Assembly (NCBI GenBank): GCA_949318235.1
Contig: OX439131.1
Span: 11,180,231-11,244,230, forward strand
Length of the DNA stretch: 64,000 nt
Source: Ecdyonurus torrentis
Lineage: Eukaryota; Arthropoda; Insecta; Ephemeroptera; Heptageniidae
Direction of reading: 5' to 3'
Each line of letters opens with the position of its first letter. Position 1 is the first letter of the stretch. The notes below the pieces were generated by a model that worked only from the letters and a program-made list of their open reading frames with translations, had not been told where the DNA came from and made no database searches. Position numbers and translations under genes: made by a program. Shown one piece after another: positions 1 to 15,059 of this stretch.

Positions 1-106
1 CATAATTTATGCTAAATTCAATAATAATGATATTGCACAGCAAAACAAATATGCTATGCATCATAATCATTTGTGTGCAATTCTAAAATTAGCAACATTA
101 ATTATG

Positions 107-262
107 CTATACATGTATACCCCTGGACAAAAGTTCCCGAACGGGGCAGCGGCCGCCGCTACGTTTTCTCATAAAGATAACATAGTGTGGTTGCGGGTTG
201 CCTATCATGCAACTTTTTAGGGAACGTTTGGCCATGCAGAGCTGTACATACTGTACTTGCAT
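107..262 (-). CDS. Possible 51-aa small ORF in a GC-rich patch
   Basis: An ATG-initiated frame on the minus strand encodes 51 residues beginning MQVQYVQLCMAKRSL and ending RELLSRGIHV. It covers a GC-rich patch holding a NotI-type GCGGCCGC word (about 149-156), unusual in this AT-rich window. The frame is open for about 11 further codons upstream of the ATG. Composition is balanced (C, G, P, R and Q present), unlike the Lys/Ile/Asn-rich chance frames elsewhere. No domain, signal peptide or family is recognised, and no splice or poly(A) context fixes its ends. It could equally be a conserved non-coding element or a decayed transposon piece; the GC-rich base composition alone lowers stop-codon frequency. 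Confidence 0.15.
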   Translation of the reverse strand: MQVQYVQLCMAKRSLKSCMIGNPQPHYVIFMRKRSGGRCPVRELLSRGIHV

Positions 263-405
263 CCGTGTGTAATTTATACGGATAAAGCTACATTAAACAA
301 AGATAAAGAGAAACGTAAGATGATTTTTATTATATTACAAATTTGCATCGAGTTATCAAACTTATCATTAACAAATTACAGCACTTTTTTTTTTTCTTGA
401 CAGGA

Positions 406-407
<2 letters not shown>

Positions 408-434
<27 letters not shown>
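408..434. repeat. Poly(A) run, 27 bases
   Basis: Uninterrupted A27, preceded by a short T run at about 385-395. It could be the tail of an old retroposed copy, but no body can be recognised on its left side. Confidence 0.9.
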
Positions 435-438
<4 letters not shown>

Positions 439-628
439 AGATACCATTTAAATGTGTCTTGAAATTTAACATAAAATTCCACTTAAATTAATCCTATATA
501 TAATTTGACTAAAAGGTGAATTAAATGGTAATTTAAAATTTTGTGAGAAACGTGGAAATTTTAAGTGTAAAGTGGGCGTGAAGCATGTCGGATTGAAAGT
601 AAATCGAGTGTGTCGAGAGAGCAAGCGT

Positions 629-657
629 GGTGTGTGTGTGCTGTGTGTGTGTGTGTA
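629..657. repeat. (GT)n microsatellite
   Basis: Imperfect GT/TG tract interrupted by one GC, immediately upstream of the (GA)n tract of the possible first exon. Confidence 0.85.
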
Positions 658-686
658 TGTGCATCACTTTGCTCGTGGCATGAATG

Positions 687-690
<4 letters not shown>

Positions 691-735
<45 letters not shown>
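691..735. repeat. (GA)n microsatellite ending in a splice-donor-like sequence
   Basis: About 22 pure GA units. The array runs directly into AG|GTGAGT, so its last bases form the exon side of a consensus donor. GAGAG words are also binding sites for GAGA-type factors in insects, which is general knowledge and not evidence of use here. Confidence 0.95.
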
Positions 736-737
<2 letters not shown>

Positions 738-929
738 GAGTCACCGTGAAGAGAACCTCATCAACAAAGTGTGCACGACGTCAAGTGACCACGCGGTGCC
801 AGAAAATTAAGTGTCGCCAACCAAACGTGACACATCCAGACCAACCAAGTATCTATAAAAGATCATTTTATTTAAAATGAGCAATGAGAAAGACCAAAAA
901 GTTCTTTATTGTATATCATGAAGGTGAGA

Positions 930-3107
<2,178 letters not shown>

Positions 3108-3318
3108 TACACGGAAAAAAAAACTTACAAATTATGCTAGCCCAATTTCAGCAACGTTTGTTTCAAATAAAACATAATATTATGGTGTACTGCGAAATAT
3201 TGCCTTTCATATATATCAGGTTATTTTGCATAACTATTTATACGGTTCAAATTTAGCAATATTTATGCTATAGTAACGTAAAAATAGTATTAATTGCGTA
3301 ATTTGTTCTTTCCGTGTA
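3108..3318. mobile_element. MITE-like element with TACACGGAAA termini
   Basis: The left end reads TACACGGAAAAA followed by TTACAAATTATGCTA. The right end, read on the other strand, is TACACGGAAAG followed by CAAATTACGC. The ends thus form an imperfect terminal inverted repeat of about 25-35 bp around a spacer with no coding capacity; total length is about 211 bp. The outermost TA at each side may be a TA target duplication, leaving CACGGAAA as the true terminus, as is common for Tc1/mariner-like and related TA-targeting elements. The superfamily is not identified. Confidence 0.55.
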
Positions 3319-5440
<2,122 letters not shown>

Positions 5441-5655
5441 TAAGAAGCCGCTTGCTCTCTTCTTCTTTATATTCAAAAAAATCATGACTAAGCCTATTTC
5501 AGTTGACACGTCGCCCGCCCACTGCTAGCCTGCCTGCCATGGGTAGCCTCAAGATAAATTCCTTGGGCAATCCATCTTCATCTTTTGATATCTATACATA
5601 TACATACAAAATCATAAAGCCAGCAAAAATATGTATAACCTTCGCTTTTTTTTCT

Positions 5656-5657
<2 letters not shown>

Positions 5658-5713
<56 letters not shown>
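5658..5713. repeat. (CT)n microsatellite, 28 units
   Basis: Pure CT array; source of spurious poly-LS (plus) and poly-RE (minus) frames. Confidence 0.97.
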
Positions 5714-5715
<2 letters not shown>

Positions 5716-8016
5716 GTATATCTTCGACTAAAATCTGTCTGTCTCTTGATGTCCATACTAGAAACTAAACAAGAAATCGCTTTCAAGAACTTTTTTCATA
5801 TAAAAATTTGCATATTTTTTATATTTATAAAGTAAATGTCGATTACTCATACTTTTTTATAGCAAGGACATAAAAAAATTTGAATAAATATAAAAATTTG
5901 AATATTGACAATAAATATTTCTTTAGATTCTATTTTGTTTTTATCTCATATTTTGTCTAAAACTAAAAATTCTATAGACTAATTTTTTTCATTTCTTAAC
6001 TTTTGTTAATAACATACACCATTATAAATCTTAATAGTTTTTAATTTGTGAATAATCATTCAGTTTTTGTATACTAAAACCATATATTTTTGGTTCTTAT
6101 GTAAGCAATAGTATATTATGTCTTGTAGTTTACATTATAATAAACCCATTTTTATGCTCTGATGTCGCGGACTTTTAATTTTCAGACTTAAAAAAAAAAG
6201 TTGAAAAAGTTGCAACATTTAAATCATGCAGATTCAAGTAAAAGAAAAATCTTAGAATACAAAATCTTCTTTTGTATACTATGTACCCAAATCTCCCTCA
6301 CAATTATTTTAATATAGAGAAAAAAATCCTCAATCACATGGCAAATTTTATTAGAAAACTCACTCCTTCAGTATTTTGAAGGTATAATAGAAACTTCATT
6401 TTAATAACTGTTTTACTACATTTTTTCCTCTAGTAGAAAAAAAAACATAGTAATTCATAAAATTGTTTTTTTTTTTTGTAATAGAAATAAATCACGTGTC
6501 CAAGTTCAAACAACATATTAAATTCTCAAGTGATAAGAAAGAAAATTTAGCAACACCCTTTACAAAAAATCGTGGTAAATTATATTTTGACTTAATATGA
6601 CAAAGTTTACGTAAAATAAAGATTTATTTTCTGTTCTTATTATTATTGTTATATATTATATTTTTTTACACAAAATATTTTCTGTAGTAAGTAGGGAAAA
6701 GTCTGATTTATTAGTTTGCATATTTGTAATAATGACGCATCGAATCAGTTTTTTTATACATAAAATCCCCCTTTTCCCCTATAACCATATATACCTCTCT
6801 TCTCTATCTCTCTCTTATAGTGAATGCATCTGACAGCTTAAACTTTGAAATTATTATATTGCTTGGTTGAAAATGTTATATAATATTATATAAAAGGATT
6901 GCAAAAAAAAAAATAAAAAAAAAAAAGTATATAAAGGAAAGGATTATAAAATTTGATGAAAACAGCCTTCAGTGAATTTAGCATAAAAAGGAACTTGTTT
7001 AGATTTAAAAAATATAAAATTGGGGTGGGTGCGTAGTGCAGAAAATTTAAAAAAAAAAGACGAGAAGGGTATGGGGGGGGGGGGGTCATAATCCTGTCCT
7101 ATTGTATAGCTACACACGTGGGGAGTTATATCTAAAAAGATGAGTGAGGAGGGCTAGATATATATAAAGCGATTTTTTTTTCACGGGAAACGGGAGCTCT
7201 ATTCTTTCTTTCCTGCTTTATAAAATATGACGTCATATGAGTAATTTTATTAAAAAATGACGTTTTAATGTATTGTCAAGTGAGGGAGGGAGGAATATAT
7301 TGAAATTAATATGTGACAATTTGGTATTTTTGACATATTATTATTGTGTTCATATAATAGTTTTGTTCTCTCATATATAGGTATAATATAGGGGAACTTT
7401 TAATTGACGTTTTTTTTTTTGTATTATTATATTAAAAAATACCTTAAATTTATAAAATTGTCTAATGAGAATTTACTGAAGTGTGATCTTATTATTTTGT
7501 AAATTAAAAATCAACCAAGTCATGCTAATGCACATTGAAAATAATTAAAATATTATATAAAAAAAATTGTTGCTATAGCTACATGGTTTGAGCTTTAGTA
7601 AATTTCTGCTGAATTCGAAATTTAAGAATTAAAAATATGTATTAAAAAAATAATAATTTAGAGTTCAAAAAATTAAACTATAGCAAGAACTAATATATAT
7701 ATTATATAAACACGCACACACATAACATACATAATATTTTAATCAAGTGATGGCGCGATGATCTTTTTGGTTGTGAATAGCTCTAATGTAACGATGTTAA
7801 TCCTTAATGTTGTCAATCTTTAATGTTTTCGTGTTAAAAAGCAAACACGCTGTGTGGCCTGTCACTCTTAAATCCTTCAAGTTGGACAAATTGCGAGCTA
7901 CATCTCGTCTCAGTGACTTTTTTCCCACAATCTTTGTTTTATTTACCTGACTTTTTTTATGTTTGTAGTGACATTTGAACATTCCATTGTTTCCCTCGTA
8001 ACTACTAACACCGCCT
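5714..8016. other. AT-rich non-coding DNA
   Basis: No gene seen. Holds a G run at about 7074-7085, a full CRE at 7228-7235, a pyrimidine-rich patch at 6770-6825 and a mixed-composition patch at 7740-8000 that is open on the minus strand only because of the adjoining (CT)n array. Confidence 0.65.
7228..7235. promoter_or_regulatory. Full CRE palindrome TGACGTCA
   Basis: Perfect CREB/ATF consensus inside the longer palindrome ATGACGTCAT, with ATAT flanks. Confidence 0.4.
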
Positions 8017-8041
8017 TCTCTCTCTCTCTCTCTCTCTCTCT
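8017..8041. repeat. (CT)n microsatellite, short
   Basis: About 12 CT units. Confidence 0.9.
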
Positions 8042-9658
8042 TCACAAAAATCCCAAGAAAATAAACTTAAGGAAGTTAAAATGTCAAATTATTTACTAAA
8101 CAAAAGAGATTTAAATACCTAATTTCACAAAAGAAGAATTTTTAATAATAATACGAAAAAATTCAAATAAAAATCAAATTAGACTAATTGATAATAAAAT
8201 AAGATTTATATATGTAAGCATTTTATTAAGCAATAAATTTAAAAATAATTACTCCGAATTAGACGATTTACAATATTGTTTTTAATAAAAGTATTATTTT
8301 CTGCCTTTTTTTGCATTCGTTTGAAGTTTTTATAACATAATATTTAGCATAAAACAGTTGAAATTTTTTTTAAATATACAGAAGCTTTTTGTATTGAGAT
8401 TTGTAGCTGATTTTTCATTTTTTTATTTTTTATTATTATTATTTTTTTTTGTGTGAAAAAATGAAGATTATTAATGAAATAAATGATTTTAGGTATATAA
8501 AATACGCTTAAACATTAAATCAATCGCGTTATCTGAATTCTCCCTAAAAATTATTATTAGAGAATTCACTCCTTCATTATTTTGAAAGTATAGAAACTTC
8601 ATTGAAAGGAAATGGGTAGATACATAGATATTTGAAAGCGATGATTTAGTGTGTAAGTCAGTGAATATTTGGGCGGGGGCGGAGATATTGTTTATTACCA
8701 AGGAGCTATATTATATATACAAGCAACAACAGCAGCAACAGGGTGCGACCACCTCCAGGAAACTAACCATTAGATCAAGCAAAAACTGGAACTTCAATAT
8801 TTACTTGTCTGGGGTGGATCTTTGCTGCAAAATCACTACCATTGAATTAAAAAAACAAAAACATGATAAATGTGTATTTTATATTATAATATATTATATT
8901 GAATCAACATGGTTGCTCTCATGTGTATAGAAAGAAGGTCACAATTGAATACCATTTTATCATACATTTTCACATCTTTCTTAGATTAAATTGACACATA
9001 TTTATAAAAAAAAAAATAAAATGAATTTATTAATTTTAAGGACCACATAAGCTACCAAATATTTATATAAGACAGCATTTTAGTCTTCATTCATAAAGTA
9101 GTATACATTGACCTTTTTATTACTTAATTAATAGCTTACTTTGAATGCCATAATTATTTTTGTCTTTATAGAAGGTCAATGCTGGCAGACTATTCGAAAA
9201 TTTTAACATGGAAGCTTGAGAATACAAAATCAGCCAATACACCAAAATGTAGAATTTAACAAAAAATAATAATAATAATAATTAATAAAAAAAAAAAAAA
9301 AAACAACAACAACAACATAACCACGCATATCTTTAGCTCGTTTAGTATGAATATTGAATGGGTGTTACTGAGTAGCCAAGACCAGCTTGTAACGTGCCAG
9401 GCAATCACAAATGGTGTAAAAAAAAAACCTAAAATTTATTAAAGGCATAGAAAACATGAAACATGAACTTGTTCTTTTTAATCATTAAACACGAAATCGG
9501 AATTACAAAACTGATAATAATTTTTACCAGAATGTAAATGTGACCCCACAAGAGAACGTGAAAAAACTGTAAAGTATGCCATTTGCGTGAATATTTCTGT
9601 TCATGACGGTCAGAAACAGGCAAAAAATAGTATGAAAATGTTGTGCGGGTTGCATAAA
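8042..9658. other. AT-rich non-coding DNA with one CAACAG-containing patch
   Basis: Around 8640-8840 the sequence is less AT-rich. It includes a short (CAA/CAG)n run at about 8721-8741 in an open plus-strand frame (six Gln in a row) that ends in an AT-rich tail. No domain is recognised and the frame is of chance length. A (CAA)n run lies at about 9301-9317. From 9550 the sequence merges into the dispersed repeat described separately. Confidence 0.5.
9639..9655 (+). repeat. 17-bp word shared with 30002-30018
   Basis: TGTTGTGCGGGTTGCAT occurs here on the plus strand and identically on the minus strand at 30002-30018. A truncated cousin (TTGCGGGTTGC) lies at about 191-201. A 17-bp GC-containing match in AT-rich DNA points to a shared repeat family, although flanks do not align obviously. 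Confidence 0.4.
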
Positions 9659-9788
9659 ACGAAATTTTCTGATCACTGCTACGGCGCTACTGTTGGGTTT
9701 TGAGACCAATTAATGTTATTTATGTAAGTCCCATCAAGTGTTTCGTGATGTAAATGCTTATGTTTTCATGTTGTCTATGCCTTTCAGA
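9659..9788 (+). repeat. Dispersed repeat, copy 1
   Basis: Aligns over about 125 bp with 36163-36290 at roughly 85 percent by eye. Shared blocks include TTTTCTGATCACTGCTACGG, GTTGGGTTTTGAGAC and CCCATCAAGTGTTT followed by ATAAATGCTTATG-like sequence. No terminal inverted repeat, A-box/B-box or poly(A) tail is evident, so the class (SINE piece, transposon fragment, or satellite monomer) is open. Confidence 0.65.
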
Positions 9789-11270
9789 TAAGTATATAGA
9801 TGCCTTATATTATTTCTTATTTTCAATCATTATAAAAATCATCTGGTTTAGATTTTACTATTAGTATTTTTTAATAACCATGCATTATATGCACTGATAC
9901 TTGCAAACTTTGAAAAAGCGATACTTTAAAAATACACTTATGTTTCAGTCCAATATATTTTTTCCACCGGCAACATAGATTGGCAGCGATACGCATAACA
10001 CAAATATTATCAAAAATCTTAAAAATAAAAAAATAACAAAAACAAACAATGTAATATTTAGAAATTAAATTTAAATTAAATCTTATCATATTACAATGAA
10101 ATGAAATCAATCTCTTATATATATTTCTAATATATATACATAATATTTTTGTATACATAATATTTTAATAAAAACAAAAAAGTCACAAGGCGTATCTCCT
10201 GTATTCAAATAAATCGCTCTAAATCAAAATCAAAATTATAAGAAAATAAACTGTAGACATAAAACAATTACTTAAGTTCATCGTTGTAATAAAATATCAA
10301 ATTTAAATTTGATTAAAGAAAACAATTTTCTAGCAGTTTCAGCCATAGCAAAACTTTTTTTTTTATATATTTATTCACATAAATAATATTTAAAAACACA
10401 ATATAAACGTTTTCCATATGAAGGATTATTAAAAGTGTTTGTAATTTTATATTTCACTGATTTTAGAACATAATAAAACAATACAAAAAGTTGTATACAC
10501 TAAATTTTTGTTTAAAAGCCATCTATCATAATTATAAATATTATTCTATTCTTTTGTCAATTAAATATAAATAATATAAAATAACTGTTTAAATAAAAAT
10601 ACATAAAATAACAATACACATGGAATTTTTAATTAACAGTTTTTTTTTTATATGAATAAAAAGAGAGATAGAGACGGGGATTTAAGAGGGAAAAAAAATT
10701 TATATGGTAATACCTTTTTAGCACATATATTATAAACACTATATTATATGAAAAGATCTCAGAAATAATAAAAATTTAAATTCCTCATGGCATTTTATAT
10801 ACATTTAATTCCTGTTAAAAAGATAATTTAGATAAATCTCCTCATAGGAAAGATGACCTAACGCAATATAAAAGGTGAAAGAGCTATATACGGTTTGGTT
10901 TTACTATGGTTTGTTTAATATATTTGCATAACTAATAATGTTTATTAACACGGGTATATGATGATGAAAAGATATTTGACAAGAAGTGACTTTAAGATAT
11001 ACCCTGTTTATAGAATAGAATAATACAACTTATTAGTGGAAATTGTGAAATCTGTATACACAAAATGCTCCTTTAATATGAAAATAATGCAAATCTTGCG
11101 CAATTTTTTAGTCATCATTGGACAAATTTTTTTACTAAAATAAAAGGGGGTGGGGGCGATTCACTAAAGCTTTTATATACCATAGTTTCAGCCGTATAAA
11201 ATACACGATTAAAAGCCTTTAGGTATTACCTTTTTATAATTTAATTAACTATCTAAAGTTACTGCAAATC
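9789..11270. other. AT-rich non-coding DNA
   Basis: No gene seen. A 95-residue minus frame at 9871-10158 is Ile/Phe/Cys-rich and of chance length. A short G-rich run lies near 11144-11157. Confidence 0.6.
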
Positions 11271-11300
11271 TGTTTGTGGGACTCAGTTTTCGTTCCTACA

Positions 11301-11595
11301 GACGTTGCCGCGGTTTCTCTATGTTGACATGGTGAATACAGGACTATGTTCATATAAGTGCAATTCCAAAGTAAATGTCAATAAGACCATATTGATTATG
11401 ACCAAAGTCAAAAAAATTTTAGTTAAAAAAGTCTTGATATCAAAAGAATATTACAACATGTTAAATATTTTTTTACTGATAAATAGTAAAATATCTAAAG
11501 AAAATATATTGGAAATCATTAAATATATGAGGAATAGAAAAAAATCTTTTAAATTTTTATATTATTTTTATGAAAGTAAATTATATATATTATAG
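11301..11595 (+). CDS. Unidentified open segment, possible terminal exon
   Basis: A weak acceptor (TTTTCGTTCCTACAG, AG at 11299-11300) is followed by an open frame of about 98 codons ending in TAG at 11595. An AATAAA lies about 120 bp further on. The first 40 codons are mixed (TLPRFLYVDMVNTGLCSYKC); the rest is Lys/Ile/Tyr-rich. No family is recognised. In DNA this AT-rich, one frame of this length per 64 kb is close to chance, so the acceptor and the less biased N-terminal part are the only positive signs. Confidence 0.12.
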
Positions 11596-12255
11596 TCTAC
11601 AATATAGCATTAAGAATAATTTAAGGATTAGTATTAAGTGAAACTGTCGAGACGAATGTAGTGTAAAATTGATGTATATGTGTAATGCTACTGTAAACTA
11701 TGCCTTTGTTTAAAAAATAAATAGTGATGATACTATAGTAAAAACTTAATACATTATGCATATATATTATTGAAACAAATTTAATTAAAGTAAATGATTT
11801 TATATATATAAAAAATAAAGAGTATCAGAGTATCATTAATAAATATTGCTTGATTAATTTTGCATAATTCAAAGAAATAATTGATATATAAATCGATAAA
11901 GAATTAATAATTATACAAATAATTAATAATTTCTCTACTAATTAATTATAGAATTCCATAATATTACCAAAGACAAAAGTATAAAGCTCCTCAGTATATA
12001 CTAGTTCTCTCCATGTTTGTATATATGACAAAGTATATATATATTAATGTAGGCGATATTATAAAGCAACAGGTATTATATGGAGTACGTAAAGTTTTAT
12101 ATATTATTATATGATTTTATTCCTTCATTGTTTTGCCACGAATTTGAATTTTTGGCATGGAATGTCCGTATATAGAGCGAGAGTGGTGGGTGCTTTTTGA
12201 GGGGGGAAATTAGCACACAATGAGACTGTTTACTTGCTTGTCTGGTATATAAGTG

Positions 12256-12259
<4 letters not shown>
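11596..12259. other. AT-rich non-coding DNA
   Basis: No gene seen; A/T-rich up to the GA array. A small mixed-composition patch at 12120-12259 adjoins the array. Confidence 0.6.

Positions 12260-12343
<84 letters not shown>
12260..12343. repeat. (GA)n microsatellite, 42 units
   Basis: Pure 84-bp array; it generates poly-LS frames on the minus strand. Confidence 0.98.
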
Positions 12344-12344
<1 letters not shown>

Positions 12345-12564
12345 GAACTTGACAAAAAACCAAAGCCTTGACAACTCCAAGCTACTCACAAATTTCATGT
12401 AAATTTACAAGAAAATAAATTTTCTAAACTGAATTTACAAAAAGTCAAAAGTATGTTTATAAATATATTATAAGACTATGGAAGACCGTGAATATATTTA
12501 AATAGTTATATACCTAAGTATAAATAATATTTATACTTCTATACAGAAAGATAAAATCTTTTTT

Positions 12565-12572
<8 letters not shown>

Positions 12573-12638
<66 letters not shown>
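12573..12638. repeat. (TA)n microsatellite, 33 units
   Basis: Pure TA array directly preceded by a short (GT)n tract. Confidence 0.97.
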
Positions 12639-12641
<3 letters not shown>

Positions 12642-13180
12642 AATTAATCCATAGAAATGTAAAATATTTGTACATGGTGCAATTTTGATTGCCAATTAAG
12701 TTCAAACGATATTACCCTTCAAATTTTATAGCTATATAGTTATATTTATATAAAATTATATTACAAGTATATTTGCATATGAAATTAATATCAACATATT
12801 GCAAAGTATGTATTTTTGAACCTTCCATTTAAATTAATTAAACAAATTCAGTGTATGACTTTATAATGACAGTTTTGTATAAATTCATATTTTAATTTTT
12901 TACGATCTTTAAATTATAATTAAATTTCAAAATCCTTGAAAAAAAAAATATCAAGTATAAAATATGTATAAGTAAATGTATATATATGAACAACTTGTAA
13001 TATAATGAATATTTAATTACATTACAAACTGTCAATTATTTGCATTAAGAATTCTAGTGTACCAAAATTTTAATACAATATACAATAGAGTGTAATTAAA
13101 AATACATTATTGTTACTTTACATAAGATTTAGAGTGTAATAATTACTTTTTTTAGCCTTTTTATTGCGTAATTTTTTGAT
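12639..13180. other. AT-rich non-coding DNA
   Basis: No gene seen; precedes the E-box and half-site cluster. Confidence 0.65.
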
Positions 13181-13240
13181 CACGTGATTCCCAGGTGTGG
13201 GTGCAAACAGATGGTGGTCACCTGGTGACCTTATTGACCT
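13181..13240. promoter_or_regulatory. Candidate enhancer: four E-boxes and nuclear-receptor half-sites
   Basis: Within 60 bp lie CACGTG (13181-13186, inside ATCACGTGAT), CAGGTG (13192-13197), CAGATG (13208-13213) and CACCTG (13219-13224). Overlapping them is the inverted repeat GGTCACC-T-GGTGACC (13216-13230). Two TGACCT half-sites at 13226-13231 and 13235-13240 form a direct repeat with a 3-bp spacer (AGGTCA DR3 on the minus strand). E-boxes bind bHLH or Snail-type factors and AGGTCA repeats bind nuclear receptors; that is family knowledge. Binding here is inferred. The flanking sequence has no open frame. Confidence 0.4.
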
Positions 13241-13773
13241 CTCACTGAGACCTATACGAATGCATGCTGCAGTCTATAAAGTATCATTAACTTTTATATA
13301 ATTCTATTCTATTAACATCTTCTAATAATATATTTATATATAGATTTTATTGTTGTTGTTGTTTTGAAGGGATAATTTGGGTTATATAATTGCTTAATCT
13401 TTTTTTACTTGGAATTCTATTGCAGAAGAAAAAAACAACCCTTTTTTATGCTTTCTTGGATATGCAATTCCTTTTATTTGTTTTCTATATTAAAATATTA
13501 TTTGAATTTAATTATTTGATTATTATTGATGTTTATTGATACTACGTATATATCTTTTTACTATAATATTATAATTGAAGACAGGTCTTTCAGAAGATAT
13601 ATTACTGTGATTTTTCTTTGATAATTAATTAATTATGTAATACATTTAGATGCAATGAAGGAATACTCTGACTATTGCATATTGTTTAAATAAAAGTCAG
13701 AGGACCATGTAAGTGTTTTTGTGCCTTTTTTTGCCTCTATAAAAACCATTTATTATTATATTATTAGTTGTAT

Positions 13774-13777
<4 letters not shown>

Positions 13778-13836
<59 letters not shown>
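13778..13836. repeat. (TA)n microsatellite
   Basis: About 29 units of TA. Confidence 0.97.
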
Positions 13837-13838
<2 letters not shown>

Positions 13839-14859
13839 TCATCAAAATATTGTACATTAATTATACCAGTCTGTAACTTTTATTTACTTGCACTAAAGAA
13901 AAAGAAACTATATACAATAATACATTGATTTTGCTGAAAACTAAGTGAGACATCATATGAATAATGAGCATAATATATTGTTATTATGAGAAATGTTAAG
14001 ATTTTTGTTGGTTTTACCAAAAAAGTTACCAACATTGTGTGGTGGACCATATTGTAAGTTTGGTGTACATCAGAATCAATAAAAGAAAAAGAGAGATTAA
14101 AACAAACAAACATTCAATATGTACGTTATTATCATGATAATATACATAAGACAAGAATTAGAGTTTAAGCTTTATCAATATAATACATGAATAAAAATTT
14201 TATTTTTATTTTCGAATATACGCACGTATTTGTTTGTCATCTAATGAATAAATAATAAAATAGTAGGTTCTCTATTACACACACAATGATCATTGTCATC
14301 CTGATAAGAAGCAAATTTCTTTAAAATAATTTTTGTAAAATGTCAATTAAAACAACATTTTGTAACCAATTCTGTATAAAAAAATTATTTGTTATTAAAA
14401 TTATACTTGAAATGAAACATTACACTTCCTTTTTATTATTATTATAAAAATCATTTTTTTTGTGATTACATCGTAATAAATCTCGATTTGTTACTGCTGG
14501 CTGTATTGTAAAACAGTTGGGTTAAATTGAGAGGTTGTTTGACTGATTTTTTCCATGTCAAATAAGTCTTTAGTTATTACCATATTACATTGTATATTCA
14601 AAGTTTAAAAATCATGCTATACACTGCATTTTTGCTCAAAATTTTGCAAGCAAATTGAGTTACATTTTATAAAAGTGTAAAAACTTATAACGATACGCTT
14701 AATTATAAAAATTTCATAACGATATTTTTTCTCATATATTTAACAAAGAAAATATAAGATCATTACGGAATATAAAAAAGTATTACACAATTACTAACAA
14801 ATCGTTATTTTTTGTTACATACATCCTAATTTTTTTTAACTCATCCATAAAGAAAAATG
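13837..14859. other. AT-rich non-coding DNA
   Basis: No gene seen. A 77-residue minus frame at 13880-14113 is of chance length with no recognisable motif. Confidence 0.6.
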
Positions 14860-15024
14860 TCAAATAAAGTTGATGTTAAAAAAGTCAACAAAAGAAACAT
14901 AATTTTTTTTCCCTCTCTTGAAGACATCTTTGTTGAAAATCAGGCAAAAGAAAAGATCATTAGCGCGGTGAAATAGCTTAGCCGTTGGTCGCGCCGTTTT
15001 TCCGCTTCCCTGGTAAAATCTCAT
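14860..15024 (-). CDS. Possible 54-aa small ORF starting in a CRE-containing GC island
   Basis: The minus-strand ATG (15024-15022) overlaps the CRE palindrome TGACGTCA at 15024-15031. The frame starts MRFYQGSGKTARPTAKLFHR and ends with a Phe/Asn-rich tail. Its first half has balanced composition and its second half follows the local A/T bias. The GC-rich island (about 14955-15060) contains GCGCGG and CGCGCC words, so it may be a promoter core rather than a coding region. No family is recognised. Confidence 0.15.
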   Translation of the reverse strand: MRFYQGSGKTARPTAKLFHRANDLFFCLIFNKDVFKRGKKNYVSFVDFFNINFI

Positions 15025-15031
15025 GACGTCA
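15024..15031. promoter_or_regulatory. Full CRE palindrome TGACGTCA in a GC-rich island
   Basis: Perfect CREB/ATF consensus. The surrounding 100 bp is strongly CpG-enriched relative to the window, which makes this the most promoter-like of the five CREs together with the one at 31841. Confidence 0.45.
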
Positions 15032-15059
15032 CATGCTGACGAAGATGGATGATCATTTT

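Larger units (their letters stand above)
560..923 (+). promoter_or_regulatory. Possible promoter and first exon with two consensus splice donors
   Basis: A moderately GC-rich stretch contains a (GT)n tract, a (GA)n tract and then two good 5' splice sites on the plus strand: AG|GTGAGTCA with GT at 736, directly at the end of the GA array, and AAG|GTGAGAAT with GT at 924. A TATAAAA word at 854-860 lies about 25-30 bp upstream of an ATG at 884. That ATG opens a frame MRKTKKFFIVYHE (13 codons plus one base) running into the second donor. This would fit a short first exon with a long following intron. The protein is not recognised, no matching acceptor exon was found, and a GA-rich 5' leader could arise by chance. 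Confidence 0.2.

Noticed and set aside
8649..8930. 93-residue frame with six glutamines
   Set aside because: The CAA/CAG run is only about seven codons; the remaining sequence shows no family and ends in AT-rich chance sequence. No splice sites fix it.
9524..9709. Minus-strand frame shared in part with the second dispersed-repeat copy (VSKPN-S-VAVIRK)
   Set aside because: Both copies keep the frame only over about 17 codons, and two of the base changes there alter amino acids; no sign of coding constraint.
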